The position numbers were made by a program, and so were the translations under genes. 37,483 bases of DNA from Verrucomicrobiota bacterium (GTDB lineage Bacteria; Verrucomicrobiota; Verrucomicrobiia; Chthoniobacterales; JAFAMB01): the NCBI GenBank assembly GCA_019236675.1, contig JAFAIO010000315.1, positions 1 to 37,483 of the forward strand. The letters are read 5' to 3'. This document shows positions 9,120 through 17,826 of the stretch, piece by piece. Each line of letters starts with the position of its first letter. Within the stretch, counting starts at the first letter, position 1. The notes under the pieces are model-generated. The model was given only the letters and a program-made list of their open reading frames with translations, did not search any database and was not told where the DNA came from.

Positions 9120-10390
9120 TTCAAACCGATGGCCAAAACTGTCATGTCATCGTGAGGAGCAACCTCTCCGCGGTGCTCCGCCTCGGCCTTAATCAAGGCG
9201 GTAACCACCGTTGTCAAATCGGTGCCCGACTCCGCGAGCACTTTTTTCACCTGGTCGGAAGACAACGGTTTTCGGTCAGCATCAAACGACTCGATTAGGC
9301 CGTCCGTATAAAAAATCGCAAGCGATCGAGGCAATAGCTGGATCTGGTTCAATTCGTAAATCTGATCTCGAATAATACCAAGTGGTGGCGCAGCCAGGAT
9401 CCGCGGTTCTTCCACCGTGCCATCTTCGAAACGTAACCAGGGTGGGCTGTGACCCGCTACCGCGAACTCGATTAGCCGTTTTTCAGGGAAGATCCTTCCT
9501 AAGACGGCCGTGATAAACATCCCGTGAATGGTGCGATCGTAAAGGCGGTTATTCCATTTCGCCAACGCATCGATGGGAGACATTCCTTTGTGAACTATGA
9601 GGCGGAGCATGCTGATCGCTTGGGCCATCAATAAAGCCGCCGAAACCCCCTTTCCGGAGACGTCCCCAACCACGAAATAGAATTCTCCCTCGTTGCGCTC
9701 AAATACGTCGTAGAAATCGCCGGCGATGTTCCGCGCCGGGCGATAGTGAGAGGCGACGGTTAGGAGTTCAGTGGAAGGCAGGACGTCTGGCAAAAACGAA
9801 TGCTGAATTTCCGTCGCGAGCGCCAAATCCTTTTCGAGCTGTTTGCGTTCTCGCTCGCGCTCGATGGCCCGCATTTTGGCAATCGCGGTTGCGACCAGGT
9901 TTCCATACGCCTCGAATGCCTCCAGATCGAGACGATCGAAGAATGGTTTATCAGACGGGTTTAGAACCTGCAAAACGCCGATCTCGGTCTCTTGTTGAAA
10001 TAGCGGGATGCATAGGATTGACCGCGTCACAAAACCTGAACTCCGGTCCAGTTCCGGGTAGAAGCGCGCGTCTTTGTACGCGTCTGTAACTAGGACGCTA
10101 CGCCGATTCTCTCGAACCCAGCCCGCGATACCCTTGCCGCGAGGAATTTTAATCGGATGAGAAAGCGCGTCCTCGACCGGGCCACGAGCGATCACAAGTT
10201 CCAGGTCGCCGGTCGATTCGTTGATTAGAAAAAGCGAACTCGCCTCTGCGTGCATGACGCGACCTGCGACATCCAGAATCGCTGAAAGCAATTCGTTGAA
10301 ATCCGTGATCGAATTGATCAGTGCGCTTACCTCAACCAATCCGCGGTAGATGTTCACCGAACGTGCAAGCTCGTCGATGGTCGTCGTCAT
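9116..10390 (-). CDS. GAF-domain PP2C (SpoIIE/RsbU-type) phosphatase
   Basis: This 424-residue signalling phosphatase has an N-terminal GAF sensor domain (about 25-165). A charged helical linker follows (REREREKQLEKDLALATEIQ), then a SpoIIE-type PP2C domain. The metal-binding motifs GDFYDVF and VGDVSGKGVSAALLMA are intact, and the C terminus ends PHDDMTVLAIGLK as expected. In RsbU/RsbP relatives, this enzyme removes phosphate from a STAS antagonist and so releases a sigma factor under stress. The ligand of the GAF domain is not deducible. It is the first gene of a two-gene unit with the RsbW-like kinase. A TATACT hexamer on the minus strand (10400-10405) could be a -10 box but has no convincing -35. 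Confidence 0.92.
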   Translation of the reverse strand: MTTTIDELARSVNIYRGLVEVSALINSITDFNELLSAILDVAGRVMHAEASSLFLINESTGDLELVIARGPVEDALSHPIKIPRGKGIAGWVRENRRSVLVTDAYKDARFYPELDRSSGFVTRSILCIPLFQQETEIGVLQVLNPSDKPFFDRLDLEAFEAYGNLVATAIAKMRAIERERERKQLEKDLALATEIQHSFLPDVLPSTELLTVASHYRPARNIAGDFYDVFERNEGEFYFVVGDVSGKGVSAALLMAQAISMLRLIVHKGMSPIDALAKWNNRLYDRTIHGMFITAVLGRIFPEKRLIEFAVAGHSPPWLRFEDGTVEEPRILAAPPLGIIRDQIYELNQIQLLPRSLAIFYTDGLIESFDADRKPLSSDQVKKVLAESGTDLTTVVTALIKAEAEHRGEVAPHDDMTVLAIGLK

Positions 10391-10418
10391 TGGCGCCAGA
10401 GTATAACACGGGAAAAAT

Positions 10419-10697
10419 GGTAGGGCGAGGCTCCTGAAAGACCTGAAGGTTAGACCCGAAGCGACACGTTTGTCGGCGCTATTTCACTAACAAGTCCGAA
10501 CCGCGTGCCGAGCCGCGGCGCTGCGTGTGCCATCACGATATGATTCTACGACTCAAAGCCTCTGTTGCTTCACCGCTCGATTGATGCCATCTCCAACCCC
10601 TAGCTCGGCGCGCGAATTGGCGTCGCTTGCGGAAGAGCGCCGAAACCTCTTGTATCTCCGCTTGACTGTTCAGGTCTTTCGGGAACCTCGCCCTACC
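10419..10697. repeat. Nested inverted repeat element, GGGCGAGG family, copy 1
   Basis: The outer arms 10419-10447 and 10669-10697 are 29-bp inverted copies with two differences; each contains GGTAGGGCGAGG and GAAAGACCTGAA. Inside, a GCCGAGC word at about 10507-10513 faces its complement GCTCGGC at about 10603-10609. No coding sequence is seen. It lies between the divergent phosphatase and secreted-protein genes, so it sits where both promoters are expected. Related copies are at 13178-13370 and 20124-20401, with a half copy at 25907. Confidence 0.75.
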
Positions 10698-10759
10698 TAC
10701 CCCTCCATTCACAACAAACGCGATAAAATGTTGCAATCCCCATGGTAGGAGCGTATAAC

Positions 10760-11734
10760 ATGCCGGTTGTTATGCGTAGTTGGCTGTTCGTTTGTGGATC
10801 AACCATCTTATTTGCTGTAACTGGTCACACTCAGGTCACCGGTTATGCGGCTTTGCGGACTGTGGGGTCAAGCCGCGGAGAAAAAGTGCTGAGCCAGGTA
10901 CTCGCCATTTCAGGCGAAGGGTCGGGTGCGCAACCAAATCATTGGAAAGTCTGGATCGATGATCCAGCTGCGCGCGGTGGAGTACGTGAACTAGAGGTTT
11001 CTGGCAACCAGATTACCGCCGAACGAACCCCGGTGAAATCGGAATGGGCTGGCGGTAAAGATATGGATCTGGCCCATCTCAACCTCGATTCTGACGGCGC
11101 ATATCAAGTAGCGACTCAAGAGGCGAAAACGAAAGGGATCGAATTCTCGAAGGTCCAATTTCAGTTGGCCGCTGATCGGGACACCGGTAAACCAGGGTGG
11201 ACGGTACAACTGACAGACGCGAAGGATCAACGGGTAGGCGCGATCAAGGTCAATGCAGATTCGGGGACGATCGTGAGTTCGGCTTGGGGCGCGGACGCGC
11301 CTAATTTGGTGGCGCAGCGACGGACATCAGAAAACTCAGATGAACGTTTTCTAAATAGTCCCGAGTCACAAACGACGGGTCACCATTCTCAAGAAGAAGA
11401 AGCGGCGCCCGTGGCAAAAGCGTCACCGGAGAAGCAAACGCAAGCCCACTACGCGCAAGCGCAGGAGTACCCGGATGAGCCCGGCCAATATTCCACTCAA
11501 TCTGGCCAATCTGGTCAACAGTCGGGCTCGATCACCGACCGTGCCGGAAACTTCGGCCGTTCCGTTGTCAATCGAGTTGAGCGACCTTTCCTAAGAGCTG
11601 GAGGCTGGATTCAGAAAAAATTTACTGGTCAGGATACGATTAGTCCGCCGCGGACTAAAGATGACGACGATGACGATGATGATAATCGCTCGAACGACCA
11701 GTACAACAAGCCCGTGCATCCTGTGCCCCAATAA
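10760..11734 (+). CDS. Secreted hypothetical protein with acidic C-terminal tail
   Basis: I do not recognise this 324-residue protein. The start at 10760 is preferred over an ATG at 10742 because AGGAG lies eight bases before it. Residues 1-24 (MPVVMRSWLFVCGSTILFAV...) look like a signal peptide. The first half contains two segments resembling a PepSY-like beta fold (KVWIDDPAARGGVRELEV and GAYQVATQEAKTKG...FQLAADRDTGKPGW). The second half is low-complexity and rich in Gln, Ser and Glu. Near the C terminus there are eight consecutive aspartates (about 301-308). An acidic cluster could bind divalent cations, which is inference. It is monocistronic by context. Confidence 0.75.
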   Translation: MPVVMRSWLFVCGSTILFAVTGHTQVTGYAALRTVGSSRGEKVLSQVLAISGEGSGAQPNHWKVWIDDPAARGGVRELEVSGNQITAERTPVKSEWAGGKDMDLAHLNLDSDGAYQVATQEAKTKGIEFSKVQFQLAADRDTGKPGWTVQLTDAKDQRVGAIKVNADSGTIVSSAWGADAPNLVAQRRTSENSDERFLNSPESQTTGHHSQEEEAAPVAKASPEKQTQAHYAQAQEYPDEPGQYSTQSGQSGQQSGSITDRAGNFGRSVVNRVERPFLRAGGWIQKKFTGQDTISPPRTKDDDDDDDDNRSNDQYNKPVHPVPQ

Positions 11735-11800
11735 GCGGGTCTCTCGGCCCTCTGGGCAGCAGTTATCCAGCCCGTCGAAGCCGCGACCACATCATGATGG

Positions 11801-11917
11801 GAGCCTCGCGCAAAGGGCGCAGAGGACGCAAAGGTTGAAAAGCTTAGGAATTACTCAAAAAAAGTATTCTCCCGCTCTTCCTACCTCTGCGTCCGCCGCG
11901 TCCTCTGCGCGAGGCTC
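11801..11917. repeat. Inverted nonamer repeat upstream of moeA
   Basis: Positions 11801-11834 and 11884-11917 are 34-bp inverted copies with about five differences. The arms are built from 9-bp words of the type CGCAAAGGG and CGCAGAGGA, bounded by GAGCCTCGCG. The hairpin sits between the secreted acidic protein and moeA and could end the first transcript. Confidence 0.7.
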
Positions 11918-11974
11918 TTTCTCTGCTCTGTTTGCCTCGATCCACAACATCTGTGACGTTATTGTGCTGACTCC

Positions 11975-13150
11975 ATGCTTACAGAACAAGATGCGTTGAG
12001 CTCGATTCTGGCGGCAGTCCGGCCGCTGGAGATAGAGGAACTGCGATTGTTCGACGCTGGCGACCGCATTTTGGCCGAGGACGTCTTTGCCCGAGTCAGT
12101 CTGCCGCGGTTCGATAATTCCTCGATGGACGGGTATGCGGTCAGGGCTGCTGACGCCGTTGCGGGAGCAAAATTACGGGTCATTGGTGAGCAACCTGCCG
12201 GTCCCGATCAAGGGCTGACGGTCAACGCAGGGACTGCTGTGCGCGTGTACACAGGGGCGCCGATCCCAGCGGGCGCGAACGCGGTGGTAATGCAGGAAGA
12301 TTGCGACCGGCAAGGGGATCAGGTGACGATTAGAGAAGCCGCTTCGCCGGGAGAATTTATTCGACTACGCGGTGGAGACCTTTGTGAAGGACAGAAGATC
12401 GCTGCCGCCGGCGCTCGTCTGAACGGCCCGTTGCTCGCTACTCTTGCTTCCCAAGGCGTTGGTCGAGTCCACGCCTTTCGTCGACCGAACGTGGCGATTC
12501 TGGCAACGGGCAGTGAATTGAAGAACCCCGGAGAACCGCTCGGATCGGGTGAGATTTATGAAACCAATCGTGTGATGTTGCACGAACTGGTCCTGGATGC
12601 CGGAGGGATACCTCGCCTCTTCGAGCCGGTACCGGATGAAGAGAATGAACACCTGCGAGCGTTCCGGGACGCAGCGTCCGATGATGTGGTCGTCATTGCA
12701 GGCGGTGTTTCCGTCGGAGAACGAGACCTGGTGAAATCGACCCTTCAGAAACTCGGATGCAATATCGAGCTTTGGCGGGTTGCGGTTCGCCCTGGTAAAC
12801 CTTTTTTATTTGGTCGATTGAACGAAAAGTGGGTCTTTGGTTTGCCGGGTAATCCTGTCTCAGCCTATGTGACTTTTTTGTTATTTGTGCGACCGGCTCT
12901 GCTTGCGATGCAAGGTTGGCAAGGCGCCTCGGTGGCCAAGACCCAGGCCATCTTGTCCAAATCGGTGACAAACAAGGGCGAACGTCCGCATTACCTGCGA
13001 GGATACCTCGAGGCCGGTCGGTTTATGCCTTTCGAAAACCAGGAGTCTCATGCGCTATTCGCCCTGTCGCGAGCAAACGCGCTGTTACGGATCGGTGCCG
13101 GAGAACAAATTTCGGAATATCAAACCGTGGAGGTAGTCTTATTGCGGTAG
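11975..13150 (+). CDS. moeA: Molybdopterin molybdenumtransferase
   Basis: MoeA inserts molybdate into adenylylated molybdopterin, the last common step of molybdenum cofactor synthesis in the cytoplasm. The 391-residue length fits the family (about 390-410). The N-terminal signature LPRFDNSSMDGYAVR is intact (about residues 44-58). The MPT-binding core shows VAILATGSEL, GEIYETN, GGVSVGERD and VRPGKPFLFGRL, followed by GLPGNPVSAYVTF. A beta-barrel C-terminal domain ends the protein. No other cofactor genes (moaA, mogA, mobA) are in the window, so it stands apart from its pathway. A nested hairpin element separates it from nadA downstream. Confidence 0.97.
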   Translation: MLTEQDALSSILAAVRPLEIEELRLFDAGDRILAEDVFARVSLPRFDNSSMDGYAVRAADAVAGAKLRVIGEQPAGPDQGLTVNAGTAVRVYTGAPIPAGANAVVMQEDCDRQGDQVTIREAASPGEFIRLRGGDLCEGQKIAAAGARLNGPLLATLASQGVGRVHAFRRPNVAILATGSELKNPGEPLGSGEIYETNRVMLHELVLDAGGIPRLFEPVPDEENEHLRAFRDAASDDVVVIAGGVSVGERDLVKSTLQKLGCNIELWRVAVRPGKPFLFGRLNEKWVFGLPGNPVSAYVTFLLFVRPALLAMQGWQGASVAKTQAILSKSVTNKGERPHYLRGYLEAGRFMPFENQESHALFALSRANALLRIGAGEQISEYQTVEVVLLR

Positions 13151-13177
13151 GTTCGTAAGGAGAAATCAAATTTGATT

Positions 13178-13370
13178 GGGCGAGGCTCCAGAGCGTGATC
13201 CGAATTCAAGGCGAATTCGTCATGTGATGGGATTTGATCTAGACGCGAAGGAGCCATGGCCGAGCCGGGGTGGCGCGGTCCAACGGCTCGGCCATGCTGC
13301 TATACGTTGGGAGGAGCCAAACCAGGTGCCGAATTCGTTTTGAGGCCGGTCAGATTCTGGAGCCTCGCCC
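13178..13370. repeat. Nested inverted repeat element, GGGCGAGG family, copy 2
   Basis: The outer arms 13178-13192 (GGGCGAGGCTCCAGA) and 13356-13370 are perfect 15-bp inverted copies. A second, inner pair, 13255-13266 (CATGGCCGAGCC) and 13285-13296, is perfect over 12 bp with an 18-base loop. The two-layer plan matches copy 3 at 20124-20401, where the inner arm also carries GCCGAGCC. It fills the gap between moeA and nadA; a transcription barrier between them is likely but unproven. Confidence 0.8.
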
Positions 13371-13435
13371 CACCAAATAGTGGCTCGTTCCTACTGGAAC
13401 TATCCGTTTTCCGAAACTGCAAGTGAAAACAAGAT

Positions 13436-13452
13436 TGAATCCTAAAGATTCA
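13436..13452. promoter_or_regulatory. Small inverted repeat before nadA
   Basis: TGAATC at 13436-13441 and GATTCA at 13447-13452 form a 6-bp dyad 22 bases before the nadA start codon. The position would suit an operator or a small 5' hairpin. I do not recognise it as a site of a known NAD regulator (NrtR, NadQ, NadR), and a chance dyad is possible. Confidence 0.25.
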
Positions 13453-13474
13453 GAACTCATACTTACCTAATCAA

Positions 13475-14416
13475 ATGGTTGCTCTAAAGGAAGGGTACGA
13501 CCTAGCGAGTGAGGTGCGGCGTCTTAAGGTCGAACGCAATGCGGTCATCCTCGCTCACAATTATCAAGTACCTGAAATTCAGGATGTTGCGGATTTTGTC
13601 GGTGATTCTCTCGGGCTCAGCTATCGAGCAAAAGAGACTGACGCGGACGTCATTGTGTTCTGCGGAGTCCACTTTATGGCCGAGACCGCCAAAATCGTAA
13701 ATCCATCCCGCACCGTGATTCTACCGGACTTGGAGGCAGGGTGTTCGCTTTCCGACTCATGCCCTGCCGACCAACTGGCCGATTTTCTAACCAGGCACCC
13801 GGAAAAGAATTACTACGTCATTGCTTATATCAATTGCAGCGCCGGCGTTAAAGCTTTGGCCGATATCATTTGTACTAGCGGCAACGCGGTCAAGGTGGTA
13901 CAAAATGCGCCTGCGGATAGAAATATTCTCTTTGTTCCAGACCAGAATCTCGGTTCCTGGGTGATGGAGCAAACAGGCAGAAAGATGGATCTCTGGAAAG
14001 GGGCCTGTTATGTCCACGTTGAGTTCACCCAGAACAGTATCCAAAAGATCCGGGATGTGTATCCGGATGCGCCGGTCGTGGCGCATCCCGAATGCACCTA
14101 TGCGGTGCGGATGCTGGCAGACGAAGTTTGCTCGACCGAAAAAATGGTCAGCTACTGCCGGAATTCGCCGGCCGAAGCTTTTATTATCGTGACCGAATCC
14201 GGAATGCTGCATCGCCTGAGGAAAGAGATACCGAATAAGGAATTTATTCCTGGTCCCACCGATCACTGTTCGTGCGCCGATTGCCGGTTCATGAAACGCA
14301 ACACTTTAGAAAAACTGCGGGATGCGTTGGATGCGCTTCAACCCGAAATCATAATATCGGAAGTTATTAGAAAGCGAGCCGAGCAGCCGATTTTGCGGAT
14401 GCTTGAACTTAAGTGA
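13475..14416 (+). CDS. nadA: Quinolinate synthase A
   Basis: NadA condenses iminoaspartate with dihydroxyacetone phosphate to make quinolinate, the first committed product of de novo NAD synthesis. It is a [4Fe-4S] enzyme of the cytoplasm. The protein has 313 residues. The expected cluster cysteines are visible by comparison with the E. coli pattern: C90 in LEAGCSLSDSC, C178 in GACYVHVEF and one of the CSCADC group (265-270). Substrate motifs ILAHNYQVPEIQDVADFVGDS and TSGNAV are conserved. Its stop codon overlaps the GTG start of the next gene by 4 bp. nadB and nadC are not seen nearby. Confidence 0.97.
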   Translation: MVALKEGYDLASEVRRLKVERNAVILAHNYQVPEIQDVADFVGDSLGLSYRAKETDADVIVFCGVHFMAETAKIVNPSRTVILPDLEAGCSLSDSCPADQLADFLTRHPEKNYYVIAYINCSAGVKALADIICTSGNAVKVVQNAPADRNILFVPDQNLGSWVMEQTGRKMDLWKGACYVHVEFTQNSIQKIRDVYPDAPVVAHPECTYAVRMLADEVCSTEKMVSYCRNSPAEAFIIVTESGMLHRLRKEIPNKEFIPGPTDHCSCADCRFMKRNTLEKLRDALDALQPEIIISEVIRKRAEQPILRMLELK

Positions 14417-15606
14417 AATTCGATGGTGCGGTGGTGATTGGGGCGGGCCCGGCCGGATTGTGGGCAGCCGAGTCCTTAGGGCTTGCAGGGGTCACGGTCT
14501 GGATTTTTGATCATAAGCCATCGCTTGGCCGGAAATTCCTGGTGGCGGGTCGTGGAGGCCTCAATATCACGCACTCCGAAGAGCTCGATCAGTTTGCCTC
14601 GCGTTACGACAATCCCAAGCGTTGGACATCCCTTTTGGAGCGCTTCCCGCCTCATCGCCTTAAGACGTGGTTCGAGGAGTTAGGCGTACCAACCTACGTC
14701 GGCACGAGTGGACGCGTATTTCCGCGCTCCGCCCGTGCTCCTGAAATTCTGGAACGTTGGCTGGAGCGGCTTTATGAGCTCGGATGCGACATTCGTTTAG
14801 GTTATAGATTCCATCAGCTTTCTGCGAGCGGTCGCTCCCTTGAAGTTGTGTTTCAGAAGGGACAGGAGTTTTCGCCCGTGAACGCTTCAGCAGTCGTTTT
14901 CGCGCTTGGAGGAGCTTCCTGGCCACAGACCGGTTCTGACGGCCAGTGGACCCAGCAATTCGCGGATATGGGCGTCCGCATCAATCCGTTTTCACCCTCC
15001 AATGTAGGCTGGGAATATAATTGGTCTCCGGAATTCCTAAGCGTAGCAGAAGGCAAACCTTTGAAAAATCTAGCGGTGACCTGTGCCGGACAGAGGGTTC
15101 GGGGGGAGCTCCTGATCACTAAGTACGGGCTTGAAGGTGGAGCCCTTTATCAGTTGGGACGAAAGCTCAAATTGGATTCTTCGATTGAAATCGACTTTAA
15201 ACCCGATCTCACGGATGAAGAGCTCCAGAAAAAGTGGCGCAACGGTAGTAGCTTACAGGACTCCGCCTCCAAGTATTGGCGTTTGAGCCCGGCTGCGATC
15301 GCTCTGATCGATGAGGCCATGAAGCCGACAGACTTTAACTCGCTGCTGACCGCCGTCCGGCGTTGCCACCTTCGATTGAATCATCCTCGCCCAATCGACG
15401 AAGCAATTTCGTCAGCCGGGGGAATCGACTGGAGCGAGCTCGACGATTATCTAATGCTCGGTCGATTGCCGGGTGTCTTTTGTGCAGGAGAGATGATCGA
15501 CTGGGATGCCCCGACCGGAGGCTACTTACTCCAGGGTTGCTATGCGACCGGCAAAATTGCGGGAGAAGGCGCAGTGAAGTGGATTGCGCAGGGCACGGAG
15601 GCGTGA
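14413..15606 (+). CDS. HI0933-family FAD-dependent flavoprotein
   Basis: This 397-residue protein starts at a GTG that overlaps the nadA stop codon. The N terminus has a dinucleotide-binding fold (AVVIGAGPAGLWAAESLGLAG, with GxGxxG at about 10-15). The family block GRKFLVAGRGGLNITHSE follows, typical of HI0933/BaiN-like flavoproteins. The C terminus carries GVFCAGEMIDWDAPTGGYLLQGCYATG, the usual FAD-contact motif. The reaction of most members is unknown. Translational coupling to nadA is striking because L-aspartate oxidase, another flavoprotein, supplies NadA in the standard pathway. This protein lacks obvious NadB motifs, so a role in NAD synthesis is only a suggestion. Confidence 0.88.
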   Translation: MKFDGAVVIGAGPAGLWAAESLGLAGVTVWIFDHKPSLGRKFLVAGRGGLNITHSEELDQFASRYDNPKRWTSLLERFPPHRLKTWFEELGVPTYVGTSGRVFPRSARAPEILERWLERLYELGCDIRLGYRFHQLSASGRSLEVVFQKGQEFSPVNASAVVFALGGASWPQTGSDGQWTQQFADMGVRINPFSPSNVGWEYNWSPEFLSVAEGKPLKNLAVTCAGQRVRGELLITKYGLEGGALYQLGRKLKLDSSIEIDFKPDLTDEELQKKWRNGSSLQDSASKYWRLSPAAIALIDEAMKPTDFNSLLTAVRRCHLRLNHPRPIDEAISSAGGIDWSELDDYLMLGRLPGVFCAGEMIDWDAPTGGYLLQGCYATGKIAGEGAVKWIAQGTEA

Positions 15607-15633
15607 GAGCTTTTGCCACTTATTTCTGTGAAT

Positions 15634-16119
15634 ATGGAGCTGAAAATTGGTGATGCTGCCCCGGCTTTTCAGGCAACCGCCGTCGGGGGCATTTATGGAG
15701 CCGGACAGCCGGTGAAGTTGAACGATTTCAAAGGATCGATGTTGGTTCTTTACTTCTATCCGAAGGATGATACCCCGGGATGCACGCGCCAGGCGTGCGA
15801 TCTTCGCGATACTTGGGGCGACATTCAATCCCGGGCGGAGCTTTTTGGTGTCAGCGTTGATAACGCAGCGAGCCATGAGAAGTTCATCAAGAAACATGGA
15901 CTGCCTTTCCCTCTGCTGAGCGATCCCGACAAGCAGTTGGTTCAGAGCTACGGCGTGTGGGTCGAAAAGAGCATGTACGGAAAGAAATATTTCGGTACCG
16001 AAAGGACCACCTTTGTGATCGGACCGGATCTCCGAATCGTCAATATCCTGAAGAAGGTAAAACCGGCCGAGCATGTGACCCTGCTGGCAAAAGCGCTTTT
16101 GGAACGAGCGGCGGCTTAA
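15634..16119 (+). CDS. bcp: Bcp/PrxQ-type peroxiredoxin
   Basis: This thiol peroxidase reduces hydrogen peroxide and organic peroxides in the cytoplasm, using thioredoxin-type reductants. With the ATG at 15634 it has 161 residues. The active site YPKDDTPGCTRQACDLRD holds the peroxidatic cysteine C50 and a resolving cysteine five residues later (C55), which defines the atypical two-Cys PrxQ/Bcp class. GVSVDNAASHEKFIKKHGLPFPLLSDP and YFGTERTTFVIGPD are family-typical. A TTG 21 bases upstream is an alternative start but adds no conserved residues. It lies 27 bases after the flavoprotein and probably shares its transcript. Confidence 0.95.
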   Translation: MELKIGDAAPAFQATAVGGIYGAGQPVKLNDFKGSMLVLYFYPKDDTPGCTRQACDLRDTWGDIQSRAELFGVSVDNAASHEKFIKKHGLPFPLLSDPDKQLVQSYGVWVEKSMYGKKYFGTERTTFVIGPDLRIVNILKKVKPAEHVTLLAKALLERAAA

Positions 16120-16518
16120 AAACTAGCAGGAACGCCGGGATCGCCGTAACGATGAAGCGGCACAGTCAAGAACTGCCGACTCAATGGGTGCTGCCATGAT
16201 CAGCCATGAAATGGGGAAATAGAACAGCTCAGGGCTTTAGCCCTGGGTATGCCGAATCCGATGATCGCCCTGTAAGGGCGGCCGATTTGATCAGGGCTAG
16301 CTCGCGGATATAGCGGTGGAATTAATAGGTGCCGTTCGAGTGAATCGTTACGTTTCGGTCCCAGCACACGATTGCTGCCGCCCGTTTGCTACCTTATACC
16401 CGCCCGGCGCGGGCTGTAGTTCAGACAAAGTGCAGTACTCCGAAACTCCAACACTCCGATACTCCGCGCGGCCGGATTCGAGGACGAGGACGACGAGGAC
16501 GAGAACGAAGTGCTTCCC
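16120..16518. repeat. Repeat-filled gap with several hairpins
   Basis: No gene is seen. After the peroxiredoxin stop codon there is an AACGCCGGGATCGCCG word (16132-16147) shared with 22182-22200. Two small hairpins follow: CAGGGCT/AGCCCTG at 16230-16245 and CGCCCT/AGGGCG at 16266-16280. Farther right, about 16436-16467 holds 8-bp words of the ACTCCGAA/ACTCCGAT type. A GAGGACGAGGACGAC block (about 16478-16507) ends just before the next start codon. Confidence 0.7.
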
Positions 16519-17736
16519 ATGAACCAGCAGTTGTTGCTTAACATCTACGAGAAGATAGAAGCTTTGGTCGGCCGTCTTCCTGGGCCGTTGCAAAGCGCGG
16601 TGCTGAACGAGCTGCGGCCGATCAAGCAGATCTTTATCGCCCAACGCCCGGCCCGCCTCGCTTTACTTGGTCAAGCATCCGCGAATGCCTCCGCCCTTTT
16701 GTCGGCGCTACTCGGTTCCGAGCTTAAATTGATTGATTCCAACCAGAGCGCAGGCTGGGTCAGTTACGAACAGAAAGTCAAAGGTGGGTTCCGCGTACTA
16801 GACGCGCGCCAGCTAAATCAAAGCAGTCGGTCTTGGGCTGATCTGACGAATGTTCTTGCGGAGGAAGCGCCCGACCTCTGTCTGTTCTTGGTAGATGGAA
16901 ATACGCCGGGCAACCTTCTTGCCTACAATGAACACACCATTCGGGTATTGGACTTTGTTCGCGAGCGCTACGATCGCAAGGTCCCGCTGATCGGTGTCAT
17001 CGATTTCCCGGCAACAATTCCACAGGAAGCCGTTGATAAACGCCGTCTGGAGCTACAGTCATGGCTCAGCGGTCAAGGAGGGATCGCCTCTCACTTTGTC
17101 CGAGCTGTGGCAGTATCTTCCTTTGTCCGGTTTCGTCAGGACGGTACCCTTGATCCGGAGCGCGACGAAAGACGAAACATTCGCATGTTAGGTGATTTAT
17201 TGGCGCGGGAATTGCCGGATGAAGCGCAAGTTGACATGGCGCGTCTGGTTGGAGCCAAAGAGCTACAGACTGAGCTATCGATGCGTCTGGTACGATCGGT
17301 GACGGCGATCTGTGCCGCCGTTGGTGCGCAGCCGATCCCTTTAGCGGATTTTCCAGTTTTAACCACGTTGCAGTTCGCGATGGTGGCCGGTGTAATGCAC
17401 ATCGGCGGCCGTGAGCTCAGTTTAAGGGCTGCCGCTGAATTCGTGGGCGCCTTGGGAATGAATATAGGCGTCGGGATGGTCTTTCGCGAAGGTGCCCGAG
17501 CAGCGGTCAAAGTTTTGCCCGGTTGGGGTAATGCCATCTCCGGAGGGATCGCCGCTGCCGGTACGTATGGAATCGGACGAGCGGCGACCTCTTACTTCAT
17601 CGACGGGTTGGCACTCGCCGACGTTCGCCGCTTCCTTGGCCGGCGCCTCAAGCGCTGGAGAAAGCGAGGAGCCGCGGATTTAGAAGACGCGAAACAGGCC
17701 GAGACAAAGACCCGCGACCGTGACAAAGGGGTGTGA
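16519..17736 (+). CDS. DUF697-type protein with degenerate G domain
   Basis: This 405-residue protein has the layout of a bacterial Era/dynamin-like GTPase joined to a DUF697 membrane-associated domain. The P-loop position reads LLGQASANASALLSALLG (about 49-66): the leading glycine and spacing are kept, but the GKS/GKT residues are replaced by NAS. A DxxG motif and an NKxD motif are also not recognisable (LFLVDGNTPGN and LIGVIDFPA occupy the expected places). The C-terminal part (about 265-365: AQPIPLADFPVLTTLQFAMV, then two glycine-rich hydrophobic helices) fits DUF697, followed by a very basic tail. It is probably a membrane-associated protein that no longer hydrolyses GTP. ATG 16519 is preferred to GTG 16510; neither has a good ribosome site. 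Confidence 0.7.
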   Translation: MNQQLLLNIYEKIEALVGRLPGPLQSAVLNELRPIKQIFIAQRPARLALLGQASANASALLSALLGSELKLIDSNQSAGWVSYEQKVKGGFRVLDARQLNQSSRSWADLTNVLAEEAPDLCLFLVDGNTPGNLLAYNEHTIRVLDFVRERYDRKVPLIGVIDFPATIPQEAVDKRRLELQSWLSGQGGIASHFVRAVAVSSFVRFRQDGTLDPERDERRNIRMLGDLLARELPDEAQVDMARLVGAKELQTELSMRLVRSVTAICAAVGAQPIPLADFPVLTTLQFAMVAGVMHIGGRELSLRAAAEFVGALGMNIGVGMVFREGARAAVKVLPGWGNAISGGIAAAGTYGIGRAATSYFIDGLALADVRRFLGRRLKRWRKRGAADLEDAKQAETKTRDRDKGV

Positions 17737-17826
17737 ATAACTTGTTAAAAAATTCCCTCTTTTGGAGGAAAACGTGGTAGCAAGTGGCTTCCGATCGAGT
17801 TGAGCTGAGTGAAGATCTCCGAAATC

